NCBI GenBank assembly: GCA_047967505.1
Contig: CM106540.1
Source of the DNA: Dipteris shenzhenensis
Lineage: Eukaryota > Polypodiophyta > Polypodiopsida > Gleicheniales
Length of the DNA stretch: 64,000 bases
Strand: one strand, 5' to 3'
Below, in pieces: positions 46,949-57,278 of this stretch (positions are counted from its first letter, which is position 1; the number at the start of each line of letters is the position of its first letter). Below the pieces are notes generated by a model. That model worked only from the letters and a program-made list of their open reading frames with translations. It did not search any database and had not been told where the DNA came from. Position numbers and translations under genes: made by a program.

Positions 46949-47490
46949 TGTGAAGAGAGTGGGAGAGAAGTAAGGAGTCTCACTTATAGCTTTCTCACAT
47001 ACACAATGGGGGAATACACACAAAGGTGGAGGCTGAAAATAGTTTTCCTCTTCTTAGTTGTGAAAGCCAAAATAACTCTCTCCAAGTACAAAAGGAATAG
47101 GTGAACCCTATATGTGGGTCTCAAACCAAACTCAGCTAACGTAGGTGGCATACTAACTGAGCCAGTAACTAGAGTACATAAAGATAGCTATCATCCAGCT
47201 ATTATTCATGGGTGGTGTACCAACCGCATCTGCAGCTAACAAGTCGGTGACATAAATGCACAACGGTCACCCTGGCATATCACGAGTGGAGCTCGATATC
47301 TCAACACTCCCCCTCAAGCACAATTCCTACACACCAAGCAGGTCTCTGAACTTGTGCAACTTCTGTGCACCCAATGCCTTCATGAATATGTCAGCCACCT
47401 GATCCTCTCTGCTGATATAAACTAGATCAATAAAACCTACTAGAACCTTCTCCCGCACATAGTGATAATGCACCTCAATGTGCTTTGCGA
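46949..47490 (-). mobile_element. Copia fragment: RNase H end plus 3' LTR, copia-1 family
   Basis: Minus strand: HIEVHYHYVREKVLVGFIDL, EDQVADIF, then a stop in GV-TAG, polypurine tract (GAGGGGGAG) and LTR from 47306 (TGTTGAGATATCGAGC) to 46949 (CTTCACA). Matches the last part of copia-1 in the opposite orientation. Upstream pol is missing from 47490. Confidence 0.9.
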
Positions 47491-47762
47491 TCAAAATATT
47501 TCATCATTAATGTTTCTAGAGGAGATATAACTAAAGAAAAATTTTGAATTTGACACACACAAAAAATTGGAAAAACAATAATAATGTGCATGAAGGTGAT
47601 GGAAACATAAAAAAATCATCGAACCCCATTGGAATTATTGCATAAGAAATCATATTTATGGCTTTATGGCTAAAATCCTAACCATCAACCTCTATGAACT
47701 ACTAACTCTAATTGGACGAAATTGTTAGTGTCTTATTTTCTAAACCTCTAAAACATGATGTG
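47491..47762. other. AT-rich spacer
   Basis: Nothing recognised. It forms the left flank of CACTA-3 and ends in the target duplication GTG (47760-47762). Confidence 0.5.
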
Positions 47763-47779
47763 CACAACAACACAAAGAA

Positions 47780-48120
47780 ACTATAGACGTGCTTGGTAGA
47801 CGCGCAAAATAGCAGGCGCGTCTATAGGCGTTGCTTGAGTAGAGGAATTACGGGTGCATCTAATAGCGCGTCTAACAACTCGTCTATTTGCACGTGTATT
47901 AACACGTCTATTTGCATGTTTAAACTGAGAAAATATGGGCCCGTCTAACATTGCTTTTATCAGCGTGTCTATTTGCGCATGTATTAACACGTCTATTTCC
48001 ACATCTAAACTGAGAAAATACTGCTCGTCTAACATTACATTTATCAGCGCGTCTATTTGTGCATGTATTAGCACGTTTATTTGCGCGTTTACACTGGGAA
48101 TTAGACGCGTATTTAGACAC
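47780..48120. promoter_or_regulatory. Transposase-side subterminal motifs of CACTA-3
   Basis: Many GCGTCTA/TAGACGC half-sites with repeated segments (CGTGTATTAACACGTCTATT, AGCGCGTCTATTTG). Equivalent to 31490-31766 of CACTA-2. Confidence 0.85.
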
Positions 48121-48309
48121 AAACCAAAGAATACAGAAAGTGAGATTTTGGTGTACATCATTGCTTTCCAAACATTGCCCATGATTACCAAAGCACATAA
48201 TTTTAACAAAAACATCAATGCTTTTTAGCAAGCCCACATATACAAGAATTAAGTGAGATGAGGAGAATGAGACAATATGTAAAATAGTTTTGCCAATATC
48301 AATGATGGG

Positions 48310-48960
48310 CTACGGTTCAATTTCATCCTCAATGAGATCAACCCTTGCAAAACTATCTACTTCAAAATCCAAACAAGTGTTTAAATCTACAAATACATTC
48401 AACCCACTACTACTTGTGCTACTCATGTGCTCATCAAAATCAGCATCACCAATGGTAGGCTCGTCCTCATGGGTAATGGCCTCAATATCTGTATCTCCTA
48501 TCTCATGATCATCCTCCTCTCTCGTATCATGGTCATCATCACGTCCATGGCCATGATCATCCTCCATACGCTCCATATTAGTAAATGTACTATACATCAC
48601 TTTGGAACGTGGCATAATAGGTATGAGATGCCACCATCTATTATTATCCACCATTGGTTGATAGACAACCTAATTCAAACACAAATACAATCATGTTATT
48701 TTTCTTGCATCAAATATTTAAAAGCGACTATTTTTATATGTGTGCACAGTACCTGTGCACATTGTTGCGGTAGTACTAGTGTGTCCTTCCTACTTTGCCA
48801 AAACTTTGTGGATTCAATAGTTACAAAGCCACTTGCATGGCGTTTGATTGTTGCATTAGGGCCTCTTTCCACCATGTCATTAAACCACTTTACATCCAAA
48901 ACATACACAAAGAAGCGTCGAAAGTCAAGCTTAATATTATCTTGGATTATGCTAAATATT
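48310..48960 (-). pseudogene. Truncated transposase 3' end of CACTA-3
   Basis: The minus strand holds the last two exons: DUF4216 part (KLDFRRFFVYVLDVKWFNDM, RKDTLVLPQQCAQ; 48750-48960) and the tail exon (48310-48670, RWWHLIPIMPRSK, then an Asp/His/Glu-rich stretch). The first half of DUF4216 and everything upstream is lost at the junction near 48955. Confidence 0.88.
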
Positions 48961-49776
48961 ACAAAGATTGCTTTATCCACTTCAAAGACCAGCCAAAGAG
49001 GTTGGCTGATGAGACCCTCGCTGCTATTCGCTCTAGGTATCCTAACCCCCCCAATCGCCAGTTCATAGATAAATGGGCCAAGTCAAAGATTGTTACGATA
49101 CTTGGCAATAAAAGATCTTCGCTTAAGAGGCAGGCACTAGCGGAGCTTGCCAGGCTCGAGGGAGGTCAACCACTAAGGGGCCTACCCCACACCGCTCACA
49201 AGCGTGAGTGGAAGAAAGCAATGAAGTCAGTGAGGGAGGACCCCAGTCTACAGCATGTGGAGGCACGAAGGATCCAGATGGAGCAATATGGAAGTGTGCA
49301 TTTTGGAGCAGGGGGTGTTGAATCATGGGAGGCCCAATTTGTAAGTATCGATCTCAAATTATATTGCTTATGTAGTTTATTAGGAGGTTGTTTCTTTGTA
49401 CTAATCCCTCTGCAAATTGTGTTGTCTTGCAGCTTGAGATCGTGGGCGAATACTCTACTCCTGTCGAGATAGCCTACCACCACCACCATCGTAGAGGAGA
49501 TACATGGAGGCACTTCTATCATGACGGGTTGATTACTGAGGAGCAGTATATCTGGGCTATTGGAACGGCCCCCGAGGTATTTGAAAGTAATTAAATAATG
49601 TCAATATGATAAGTAAAGATTTGATTTTTCATACATTGATATATGTTGTCCCTTGTTTACAGGCCTGTGCACAAGACGACGAGGAAGAAGACAAGGAAGG
49701 AGGCACAGAAGGGAGCACAGAAGGGAGCACAGAAGGGAGCGTGGAAGGGAGCGAGGACGTGGAGAACATAGATTAG
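48958..49776 (+). CDS. TNPA-like gene, central and C-terminal exons (CACTA-3)
   Basis: Best preserved TNPA-like protein here. Exon about 48958-49342: YKDCFIHFKDQPKRLADETL, RSRYPNPPNRQFIDKWAKSK, a basic middle and HFGAGGVESWEAQF. Exon about 49434-49575: GEYSTPVEIAYHHHHRRGDT, DGLITEEQYIWAIGTAPE. Exon 49662-49776: DDEEEDKEGG and four EGS repeats, ending at TAG 49774. Introns have GT/AG ends. The N-terminal exon is deleted, so the piece cannot make a full product by itself. Function inferred: DNA-binding accessory protein recognising the TAGACGC motifs. No stops within the exons. Confidence 0.75.
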
Positions 49777-49779
49777 TCG

Positions 49780-50456
49780 TAGAAGTAGTGCTAGCTACTC
49801 TTTTTTGTACTTAAAGCCACTGGCTTGGCTTAGTGCCTCTTGTATATACACTCCTCTTATTTTTTGTACTTGAAGCCACATGACATGGCTTAGCTTCCTT
49901 ATTTTTTGTACTTGAAGCCACATGACGTGGCTTAGCTTCATGCTATATGTACATACAAGCACTTTTTGAGCTTTTAATTTTATTGTGTTTTGGAGTTGTA
50001 ATGTTTTATTTAGAATTGTAATTAAAATGCGGTTGGCTGTAAGAATTGAATTACACAATGTGGAAATGGGATTCTTGTAACTATATAGCATACACAACAT
50101 ACATAGCATTCTGTAAATTAAAAAAATATATATTATAAAGCGCATCTATCAGTGCATCTATAAACGTGTCTATCTGTTCGGGAAGCATCTATTTGCGCGT
50201 CTATAAATGCGTTTATAAGACCATTTAAAAATGCATCTATACACATGTTTAATGATGTGTCTGTCTGTTTTTAAAATTTTTAAGCAAAGCATCTTTTTAA
50301 GCGTCTAAATGCGTATCTATACACATGTGTGTCTGCTATATAGACGCGTTGTTAGACGCAGGTCTCCAGACGTGGAAATAAATGCACCCGTAAGTTTTCT
50401 ATTTAGTTCAGTAAATGCGTCTGTGTGCGCATCTATGGGTGCTTTGTCTTGTTGTG
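49780..50456. promoter_or_regulatory. 3' UTR and TNPA-side subterminal region of CACTA-3
   Basis: Contains a tandem duplication of TTTTTTGTACTTGAAGCCAC-type sequence (49858-49935) in the 3' UTR, shared as a single copy with CACTA-2, and then GCGTCTA/TAGACGC motifs from about 50145 to the terminus. Confidence 0.75.
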
Positions 50457-50667
50457 GTGGATTCTATAGATATCTTCACTCTTACATGCTCACATCAAGT
50501 CAAGCACATCATGGTCCATAAACATAAGCATTCATAGAAGGGGCAAGCCAATAAGGTTGACTCATCATGCACATAAAATAAAAAGATACATATATATTCT
50601 TTCTATAATAAGTGTAATAATTATAACTTAAGGATCAAACTCCAAGGCTTACCGTGTTTATTTCCCT
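50457..50667. other. Short spacer, nothing recognised
   Basis: Right flank of CACTA-3, AT-rich. Leads into an older TNPA-like fragment. Confidence 0.4.
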
Positions 50668-51460
50668 TTGTTGATATATTCTGTTCAGCACCTTTTGGGG
50701 CACCCTCCCACTGCTCAAGAGTTACACACATACATGGTGAGTACTCAAAACACCCCCCAGGAGTTGGCAGTACAGACTCCAAACCATCCCAACCCCACAC
50801 CAATTGAGATTACTCCTGTGGAGTCGAGACAGCCCAGTAGGCTACAGAGTCGTGTCCCTTTTGCACAATCATCAAGAGTCCCTTTGCCCTGATCATCAGC
50901 ACTCCCTTCTTGCCTGCAGCGATCTAGAGTCCCTTCTCCCTCCCTCTGGTTAGGAGACCCTTCTGCCTCGCACAGTTGCCAGCATACTCCCGTGTGGTTG
51001 AGAGTCCCTTCTCCAAAGATGAGTGGCCAGCGTACTAGCACATCACAATAGGGCAGTAGGCATAGTAGTAGGGAGAGATCTGGGGGATGCATCGCATAGT
51101 GCTTTGGGGGGGGAATGGTGGGGTGGGGATGATTCACATGATGCAGACGTGCTAGAGGGTGATGGTATGATCTTTGATGACATCACTCAGAGAGGAGGCA
51201 TCTTGATGGTTGCATGGGGGAAGGACATCATGGCCTTCATGCACTCTGTAGTTGCTAACAACTAGAGATATTTCTTTATTCCATACAAAGAGCATCCAAA
51301 AAGTTTGGCTGATAAAACCATCAATGTTGTACGCTCTAGGTATCCCAATCCCCCCAATGTTGAGTTCATAGATAAATGGGCAAAGTCAAAGATTATTGTT
51401 ATACTTGCCAATAAAAGATCTTTGCTTAAGAGGCACGCACTAGCCGAGATTTCCAGGAGA
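50668..51460 (+). pseudogene. Older TNPA-like fragment, cut by CACTA-4
   Basis: Reads LLGHPPTAQELHTYMVSTQN and a Pro/Ser-rich stretch with several stops, then DADVLEGDGMIFDDITQRGG and FMHSVVANN. A later frame reads IPYKEHPKSLADKTINVVRS, RYPNPPNVEFIDKWAKSKI. It ends exactly where CACTA-4 begins (51461). The same exons occur at 63031-64000. It is the remains of a further CACTA copy of the same family. Confidence 0.8.
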
Positions 51461-51474
51461 CACAACAAGACAAA

Positions 51475-51660
51475 GCACGTATAGACGTGCTTGATAGATG
51501 CACAAAATAGCGGGTGTGTCTATAGGCGTTGCTAGAATAGCAAAAATACGAGCACATCTAATAGCGCATCTATTTACACGTCTATTAGCGTGTCTATTAG
51601 CGTGTTTGCACTGTGAAGTAGACGTGGATTTAGATGCAAAATAAAGAATACAGAAAATGA
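51475..51660. promoter_or_regulatory. Left subterminal motifs of CACTA-4
   Basis: GCGTCTA/TAGACG half-sites, fewer and more decayed than in CACTA-2 and 3 (for example GTGTCTATAGGCG, CGTCTATTAGCG). Confidence 0.75.
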
Positions 51661-54443
51661 GATTTTGGTGCAGGCTAATAAATGTACATCACTGCTTTCC
51701 AACATCGCCCATGATTACCAAAGCACGTTATTTTAACAAAAATATCAATGCTTTTTGGCAAACCCACATATATAAAATTTAAGTGAGGTGAGGAGAATGA
51801 GACAATATGTAAAATAGTTTTGCCAATATCAATGATGGGCTATAGTTCAATCTCATCCTCAGTGAGATCAACCCTTGCCAAACTATCTACTTCAAAATCC
51901 AAACCAGTGTTGAGATCTACAAATACATTCAACCCACTACTACTTATGCTACTCATGTGCTCATCAAAATTAGCATCAACAATGGTAGGCTCGTCCTCAT
52001 GGACCGTAATGGCCTCAATATCTGTATCTCCTATCTCATGATCATCCTCCTCTCTCGTATCACGGTCATCATCACCTCCATGTCCATGATCATCCTCCAT
52101 ATGCTCCATATTAGTAAATGTACTATACATCACTTTGGAACGTGGCGTAATAGGTATGGCATGCCACCACCTATTATTATCCACCATTGGTTGTTGATAG
52201 ACAACCTAATTCAAACACAAATACAATCATGTTATTTTCCTTGCATCGAAGGTATCAAATATTTAAAAGTGAGTATTTTTACATGTGTGTACAATACATG
52301 TTCACATTATTGTGGTAGTACTAGTGTGTCCTTCTTACTTTGCCAAAAATTTGTGGAGTCAATAGTTACAAAGCCACTTGCATGGCATTTGATTGTTGCA
52401 TTAGGGCCTCTTTCCACCACATCCTCAAATCACTTTACATTCAAGACATACACAAAGAAGCATCGAAAGTCAAGCTTGAAAATATCTTGGATTATGCCAC
52501 AATAATCATCCATGGCTCCATTGGCTCCCTCAAAGCTAGCAATGACGCCGCAATCTTGTATTTTTCTCTTATCATCAATCCGTTGTGTTTGAAAATGCTT
52601 GCCCTCGCACCATATAGCATTGAACATAGTATACTACACCAAGACAAAATCAATTAAATAAGCAATCTAAATTGTCGAAAGCTCCTAACTTGTGCATAAC
52701 ATTCTATATAGCGCGACCTTGCTCATGCATCCCCTAGCATACTCCCATTCTTCCATTGTGATATGCATCCCCTCGTCTCTCTCTACTCTCTCCATTTTGT
52801 TAAGTAGACAATCCACATGAATATGCTTTGGAACTGCTCTTAGATGCTGAGGGTATGGCACACGAGATCCGTGGTGAGAGAAATGCTAGTCGGTAGTATG
52901 AACTGAACACACAAGGAATGGTTGATTAGTTGCTTCTAATTCACTCAAAATTTTGGAAGGAAAAAGATATTATGCACATAAAATACTTACTTGGAGCATC
53001 TTGTGCCAATCATGAGATTCAAGCCATATAATTGCTCTACACCTCTTTTCTTGCTCTTTGTGAAGGCCCCCTTCTAACACCTCATGCATCCAATGGGAGT
53101 ATGAGTTGTAGTGATAGCTTGCTTCACCACCACCATCTCTAGCTTTGATAACCTCTATGGTGCACAAGGTAAAAAGACACACCCATTTGTCCTCTCTTGT
53201 GGCCAAGCTTCACGCATCCTCCTTGTTGTGCGTAGATCCTCCCTTATGCCTGCGGAATCTCGTGTCCCATTCAAATGTTTCCAAATGGTGGATGCCACAT
53301 TCTTGAAGATATCCATGGGATCAAGCAGGTGATTGAGGTGGGACGAATATGGTAAATGACAAAAGATGGGAGTATCTAAACAAAAGCTAGTGTTAGTGGG
53401 GGTAATCTTTATTTCCAGCCAATATAGCACACAATAGTTACAAACCCTTACGGGCTCATGCCAAGTGGTGGAGGAGTCATGGATCCCCATCCCAAATTCT
53501 CATCCAATCTCCCGCAGTGAGTGATTGTGGGGGAACTTCACTTCAAGGGGCGATGTATCTAGGATGATCAGGTGGGAGAAATCGATGGTGATTCTCATAG
53601 ATGACCTTATTCAATGCGCCTGCCCATGAGGCAACTAGTGAAGGACCACAAACAGGACGTGCATGGTAACCCGATGTAGTGAGACCTGAACAATAGACAC
53701 AATTAAGAGTTGAAGGTGGGTTTAGGGTGCCACATCGATTGCCTACTCATAATTAAAAGTGCAATGCTTACTTGAACACTCGCCATAGCCTGGGAAGTCA
53801 TGCATCATCCACATCAAGACTACTTTGTAGTTGAAGTCTCCTTACGAGGGAGGTCTGCTCACGTCATGCACCTCAATACCTCTCCAAAGTATCTCTAGCT
53901 CATCAATCAAAGGCTCCAAATAAACATCAAGATTTTTGACTTTATGTTTCCCTAGAATTAGAAGGAATATATAACATAACATGTCCTTTCTTAATCACCA
54001 TAGAGGGTGGAAGATTATAATTCACCAATATCACTAGCCATACAGTGTAAGAGGTGCTTTTGAGACCAAATGGGTTCACACCATCCATACCCAATCCAAG
54101 TCTCAAGCTCCTAGGTTCTTCCTTGAAGCTTGGCCATGTGTCTTCAATATGCTTCCACGCAGGAGTGTCTGCGGGAGTTCTCCACTTGCCATCGGTTGAT
54201 CGATGGGAGGAATGCCATGACATGAGCTCTGCAATGGATTTGCACTTGAACATATGTTGGATGTGAGGGATTATGGGAAAATATCACAGAACCTTACAAG
54301 GCACATCCAAAGTTTTGAGATTTGCTCTATATCTTGCCTCTCCACAAGTAGGACACTCTCTTGCATCTTTATGTGGTCCACGAAATAGAACGCAATCATT
54401 GATGCATGCATGGATGCACTTGTAATCTAATCCTCCAAGAGAG

Positions 54444-55174
54444 TGTAAGAAAATAATACAACATCTGTGCTCAACAGATAATAGGATCTCGTACGCAAGA
54501 GAGAAAACAAGATAGTATGAAGAATCAAAATTTTGATTACTGTAGAACTAATACAATAGATGGCGCTGCCTCCCAACCATGCGCTCCTATGAAAGAAGCT
54601 TCGATGGCGTGCTGGAAACAGTAGAAGATGGAGGCTGTATGCTAAGGAATCAGGGTTGCTGTAGCTAGTGATGAAATGGGCTTCACGGGCTTGCTCTTAT
54701 ATAGCCACCAGTCGTAGTCAGTTAGGCTCAATTGGGTGGCCAACCCAGTCTGCCCAAAATGGTTGACTAGGGGTCGGTTCGGAAATAGGCCACCGACCAT
54801 ATGATAAAACCGGTGCGCAAAACAGAGCAACTGACCTATGGTCACCGTTCGGCCCAGAGCCATCCAGGATCATCTGAGGCTCCAAACGAGCCCTGCAACC
54901 CGAGAGTGGGCTGTCCCGGGAAATGCTCTGTCTACCCTCAGTTCGGTCAGTCAAGGGATGCCTTCCCACACTTGCATGTAGCCTAGTTGGCGATATGCCA
55001 ACTCTATTTGAAGCCTCTAGCCATCAGGCCACACATGGCCCCCATCTGGTGTCCAAACTAGGACCTACCGGATAACCGAGCTACTCAAACACCTTCTCCT
55101 CATATGGGGGGCTTACAAGTAGAGTTAGCTGGTTCCCGTGTAGTTACAAAAGAGTGGAGCATTGATATCTAGCA
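54444..55174 (-). repeat. 3' LTR of copia-2
   Basis: On the minus strand it starts TGCTAGATATCAATGCTCC and ends TTTTCTTACA. Length 731 bp. Includes TATATAAGAGCAAG (54694-54707 region), a likely TATA box on the minus strand. Confidence 0.92.
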
Positions 55175-56030
55175 CCCCCCCTCAACGTCCACCCACAAGT
55201 GAACTTACTTTTTCAGCCCAATGCCAAGTCAATGAAGATGCCTCTCTAGCAAGTCTCTTCCAAGAGCCTTCATGAAGATGTCCGCAGCATTCTCTGTAGT
55301 CAGAAAGTACACCAAGTTGACCTCTCCATCCATGATGAGCTTGCGTACAAAGTGATATTGAATCTCAATATGTTTTGTGCGAGCGTAGAACACCGGGTTC
55401 TTTGCAATCACCATGCAACTCTGATTGTCACATGATAATTGCGTAGGCTTGTTCTGCACTGCACCCATGTCCCCCAAAATCCTCCTCAACCACACTGCCT
55501 CGCAAGAAGCAAAGCATGCAGATTTGTACTCGACCTCGGTAGAAGAAAGAGCAACTATGGGTAGCTTCTTGCTGACCCATGACACAACTCCAGATCCAAG
55601 TGAGAAATAGTACCCTGTCACTGATCTCCTGCTGTCCACATCTCCTGCCCAATCCGAGTCATAGAATCCAGTCAAGATGTTTCCCTTAGTATAGGTGATG
55701 CCATAATCAAATGTGCCTTTGATGTATTTCAACACCTGCATCCCTGCCCTCCGATGGTTCTCCCGGGGCTTATTGGAAAACTTGCTAAGTACACTAGTCG
55801 CAAAGCTGATGTCCGGCTGTATGTTGCACAGGTAAATCAAGCTACCCACAAGCCTTCTGTACTTCGCTTCGTCCACCAATGGTGATGAATCCTCGTTTGA
55901 GAGCTTCGCATCAACCTCCATAGGGGTACCAACTATCTTGCACTCAGCCATGCCAAATGCCTTCAGTATCTCTCCAGCATACTTCAGCTATGAAATGAAG
56001 ATCTGTTTCGGCTCCTTTCAAACTTCAATC

Positions 56031-56276
56031 CTCAGGGGGGTCACTATATATAAACCCTCTATACCACGTGCGTTCAAGGCCTATTTCTAAAATCCCTTAT
56101 CTGTAAATTTTTCATTAATAAAATGTGCCCCTTTTCTATACAAATCTGTAAATTTTTTCCAAAACTATTTTAAATAGTCCCTTATGTATATTTATTTCTG
56201 TAAATTTTATAAATTAAAAATATCCTTCTGTTGAACTCACGTGATAGGGTTACATATGATGAGTGACCCCCCCGAG
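56031..56276 (-). mobile_element. MITE copy B, 8-bp TSD
   Basis: Ends CTCAGGGGGGTCACT and GTGACCCCCCCGAG; perfect target duplication CTTCAATC at 56023-56030 and 56277-56284. Reverse orientation relative to copies A, C and D. Inside the RT part of copia-2. Confidence 0.95.
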
Positions 56277-57031
56277 CTTCAATCCCCAAACAAAAATGCA
56301 TCAGTCCGAGGTGTTTCATTTCAAACTCTCTTCCTAGAAAATGCTTCGTCTACGAGATCTTCTCTTCATGGTTCCCTGTTATGACAAGGTCGTCCACATA
56401 AAGGACCACGACCATACACCTGCCTCCTTCTCTGAAAACCCGTTTTGCAGAAAGTAGGCATCAATTCACTAGTACCATGCTCGTGGGGCCTATTTCAGCT
56501 CTAAAGTGCCTTCTTTAGTTTGCAGACTTTACCTTCTAAACTGGGGATCTCAAAACCTAGTGGTTGTTCCAAGTATACCTCCTCCTTGAGATCTCCATTC
56601 AAAAAGGTGGATTTCACATCCATCTGCAATACGGGCCGACTTCCCTAGGCAGCTAAAGCCAAAACACTACGAATTGTGGTTAGTCGAGCTATGGGAGCAA
56701 AAGTATCTTGATAATCAAAACCATGTACTTGTGCAAATCCTTTTGCCATGAGCTGAGCCTTGTACTTATCCAATGTGCCATCGGACTTGTACTTGGTCTT
56801 GTACACCCACTTGGTTCCGATTATCTTGCATTTTGGTGGTTGATCCACAAGGTCCCAAGTGTTGTTCTTCATTATGGAGCCATACTTCGACTGCATAGCC
56901 TCCATCCACCTATCATCACCCTGTGCCTCTTCAAGACACTTGGGTTTATCAGCACGGATCACTTCTATCATCAAAGCATAGTTGACCAAGTGTTTGTGTG
57001 CCCTTCTTTGCTTCTCTAATCTCTTGGACAG

Positions 57032-57278
57032 CTCAGGGGGGTCACTCATCATATGTAATCCTATCACGTGAGTTCAACAGAAGGATATTTTTTATTCCTA
57101 TAATTTACATAAATAAATATACATAAGGGACTATTTAAAATAATTTTGGAAAAAATTTACAGATTTGTATAGAAAAGGGGTACATTTTATTAATGAAAAA
57201 ATTTACAGATAAGGGATTTTAAATATAGGCCTTGAACGCACGTGATATAAAGGGTTTATACATAGTGACCCCCCCGAG
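57032..57278 (+). mobile_element. MITE copy C, 8-bp TSD
   Basis: Ends CTCAGGGGGGTCACT and GTGACCCCCCCGAG; target duplication TTGGACAG (57024-57031) against TTGGACGG (57279-57286), one mismatch. Inside copia-2 between the integrase tail and RT. Confidence 0.93.

Larger units (their letters stand above)
47763..50456 (-). mobile_element. CACTA-3, internally deleted 2.7-kb CACTA derivative
   Basis: Left end CACAACAACACAAAGAAACT, right end on the minus strand CACAACAAGACAAAGCACCC, flanked by GTG (47760-47762, 50457-50459). Same family as CACTA-2, reversed. It keeps the transposase-side arm with the 3' end of the transposase (minus strand), then jumps near 48955 straight into the middle of the TNPA-like gene (plus strand), keeping its end and the other arm. 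The central promoter and most of the transposase are gone, so it could move only with help from another copy. Confidence 0.92.

Noticed and set aside
48427-49068. Plus-strand ORF across the CACTA-3 junction as a new protein
   Set aside because: Its first part is antisense to the transposase tail exons; only the part after about 48958 is real TNPA coding sequence.
51957-52657. Long plus-strand ORFs in CACTA-4
   Set aside because: They are antisense to the transposase DUF4216 and tail exons and have no conserved motif.
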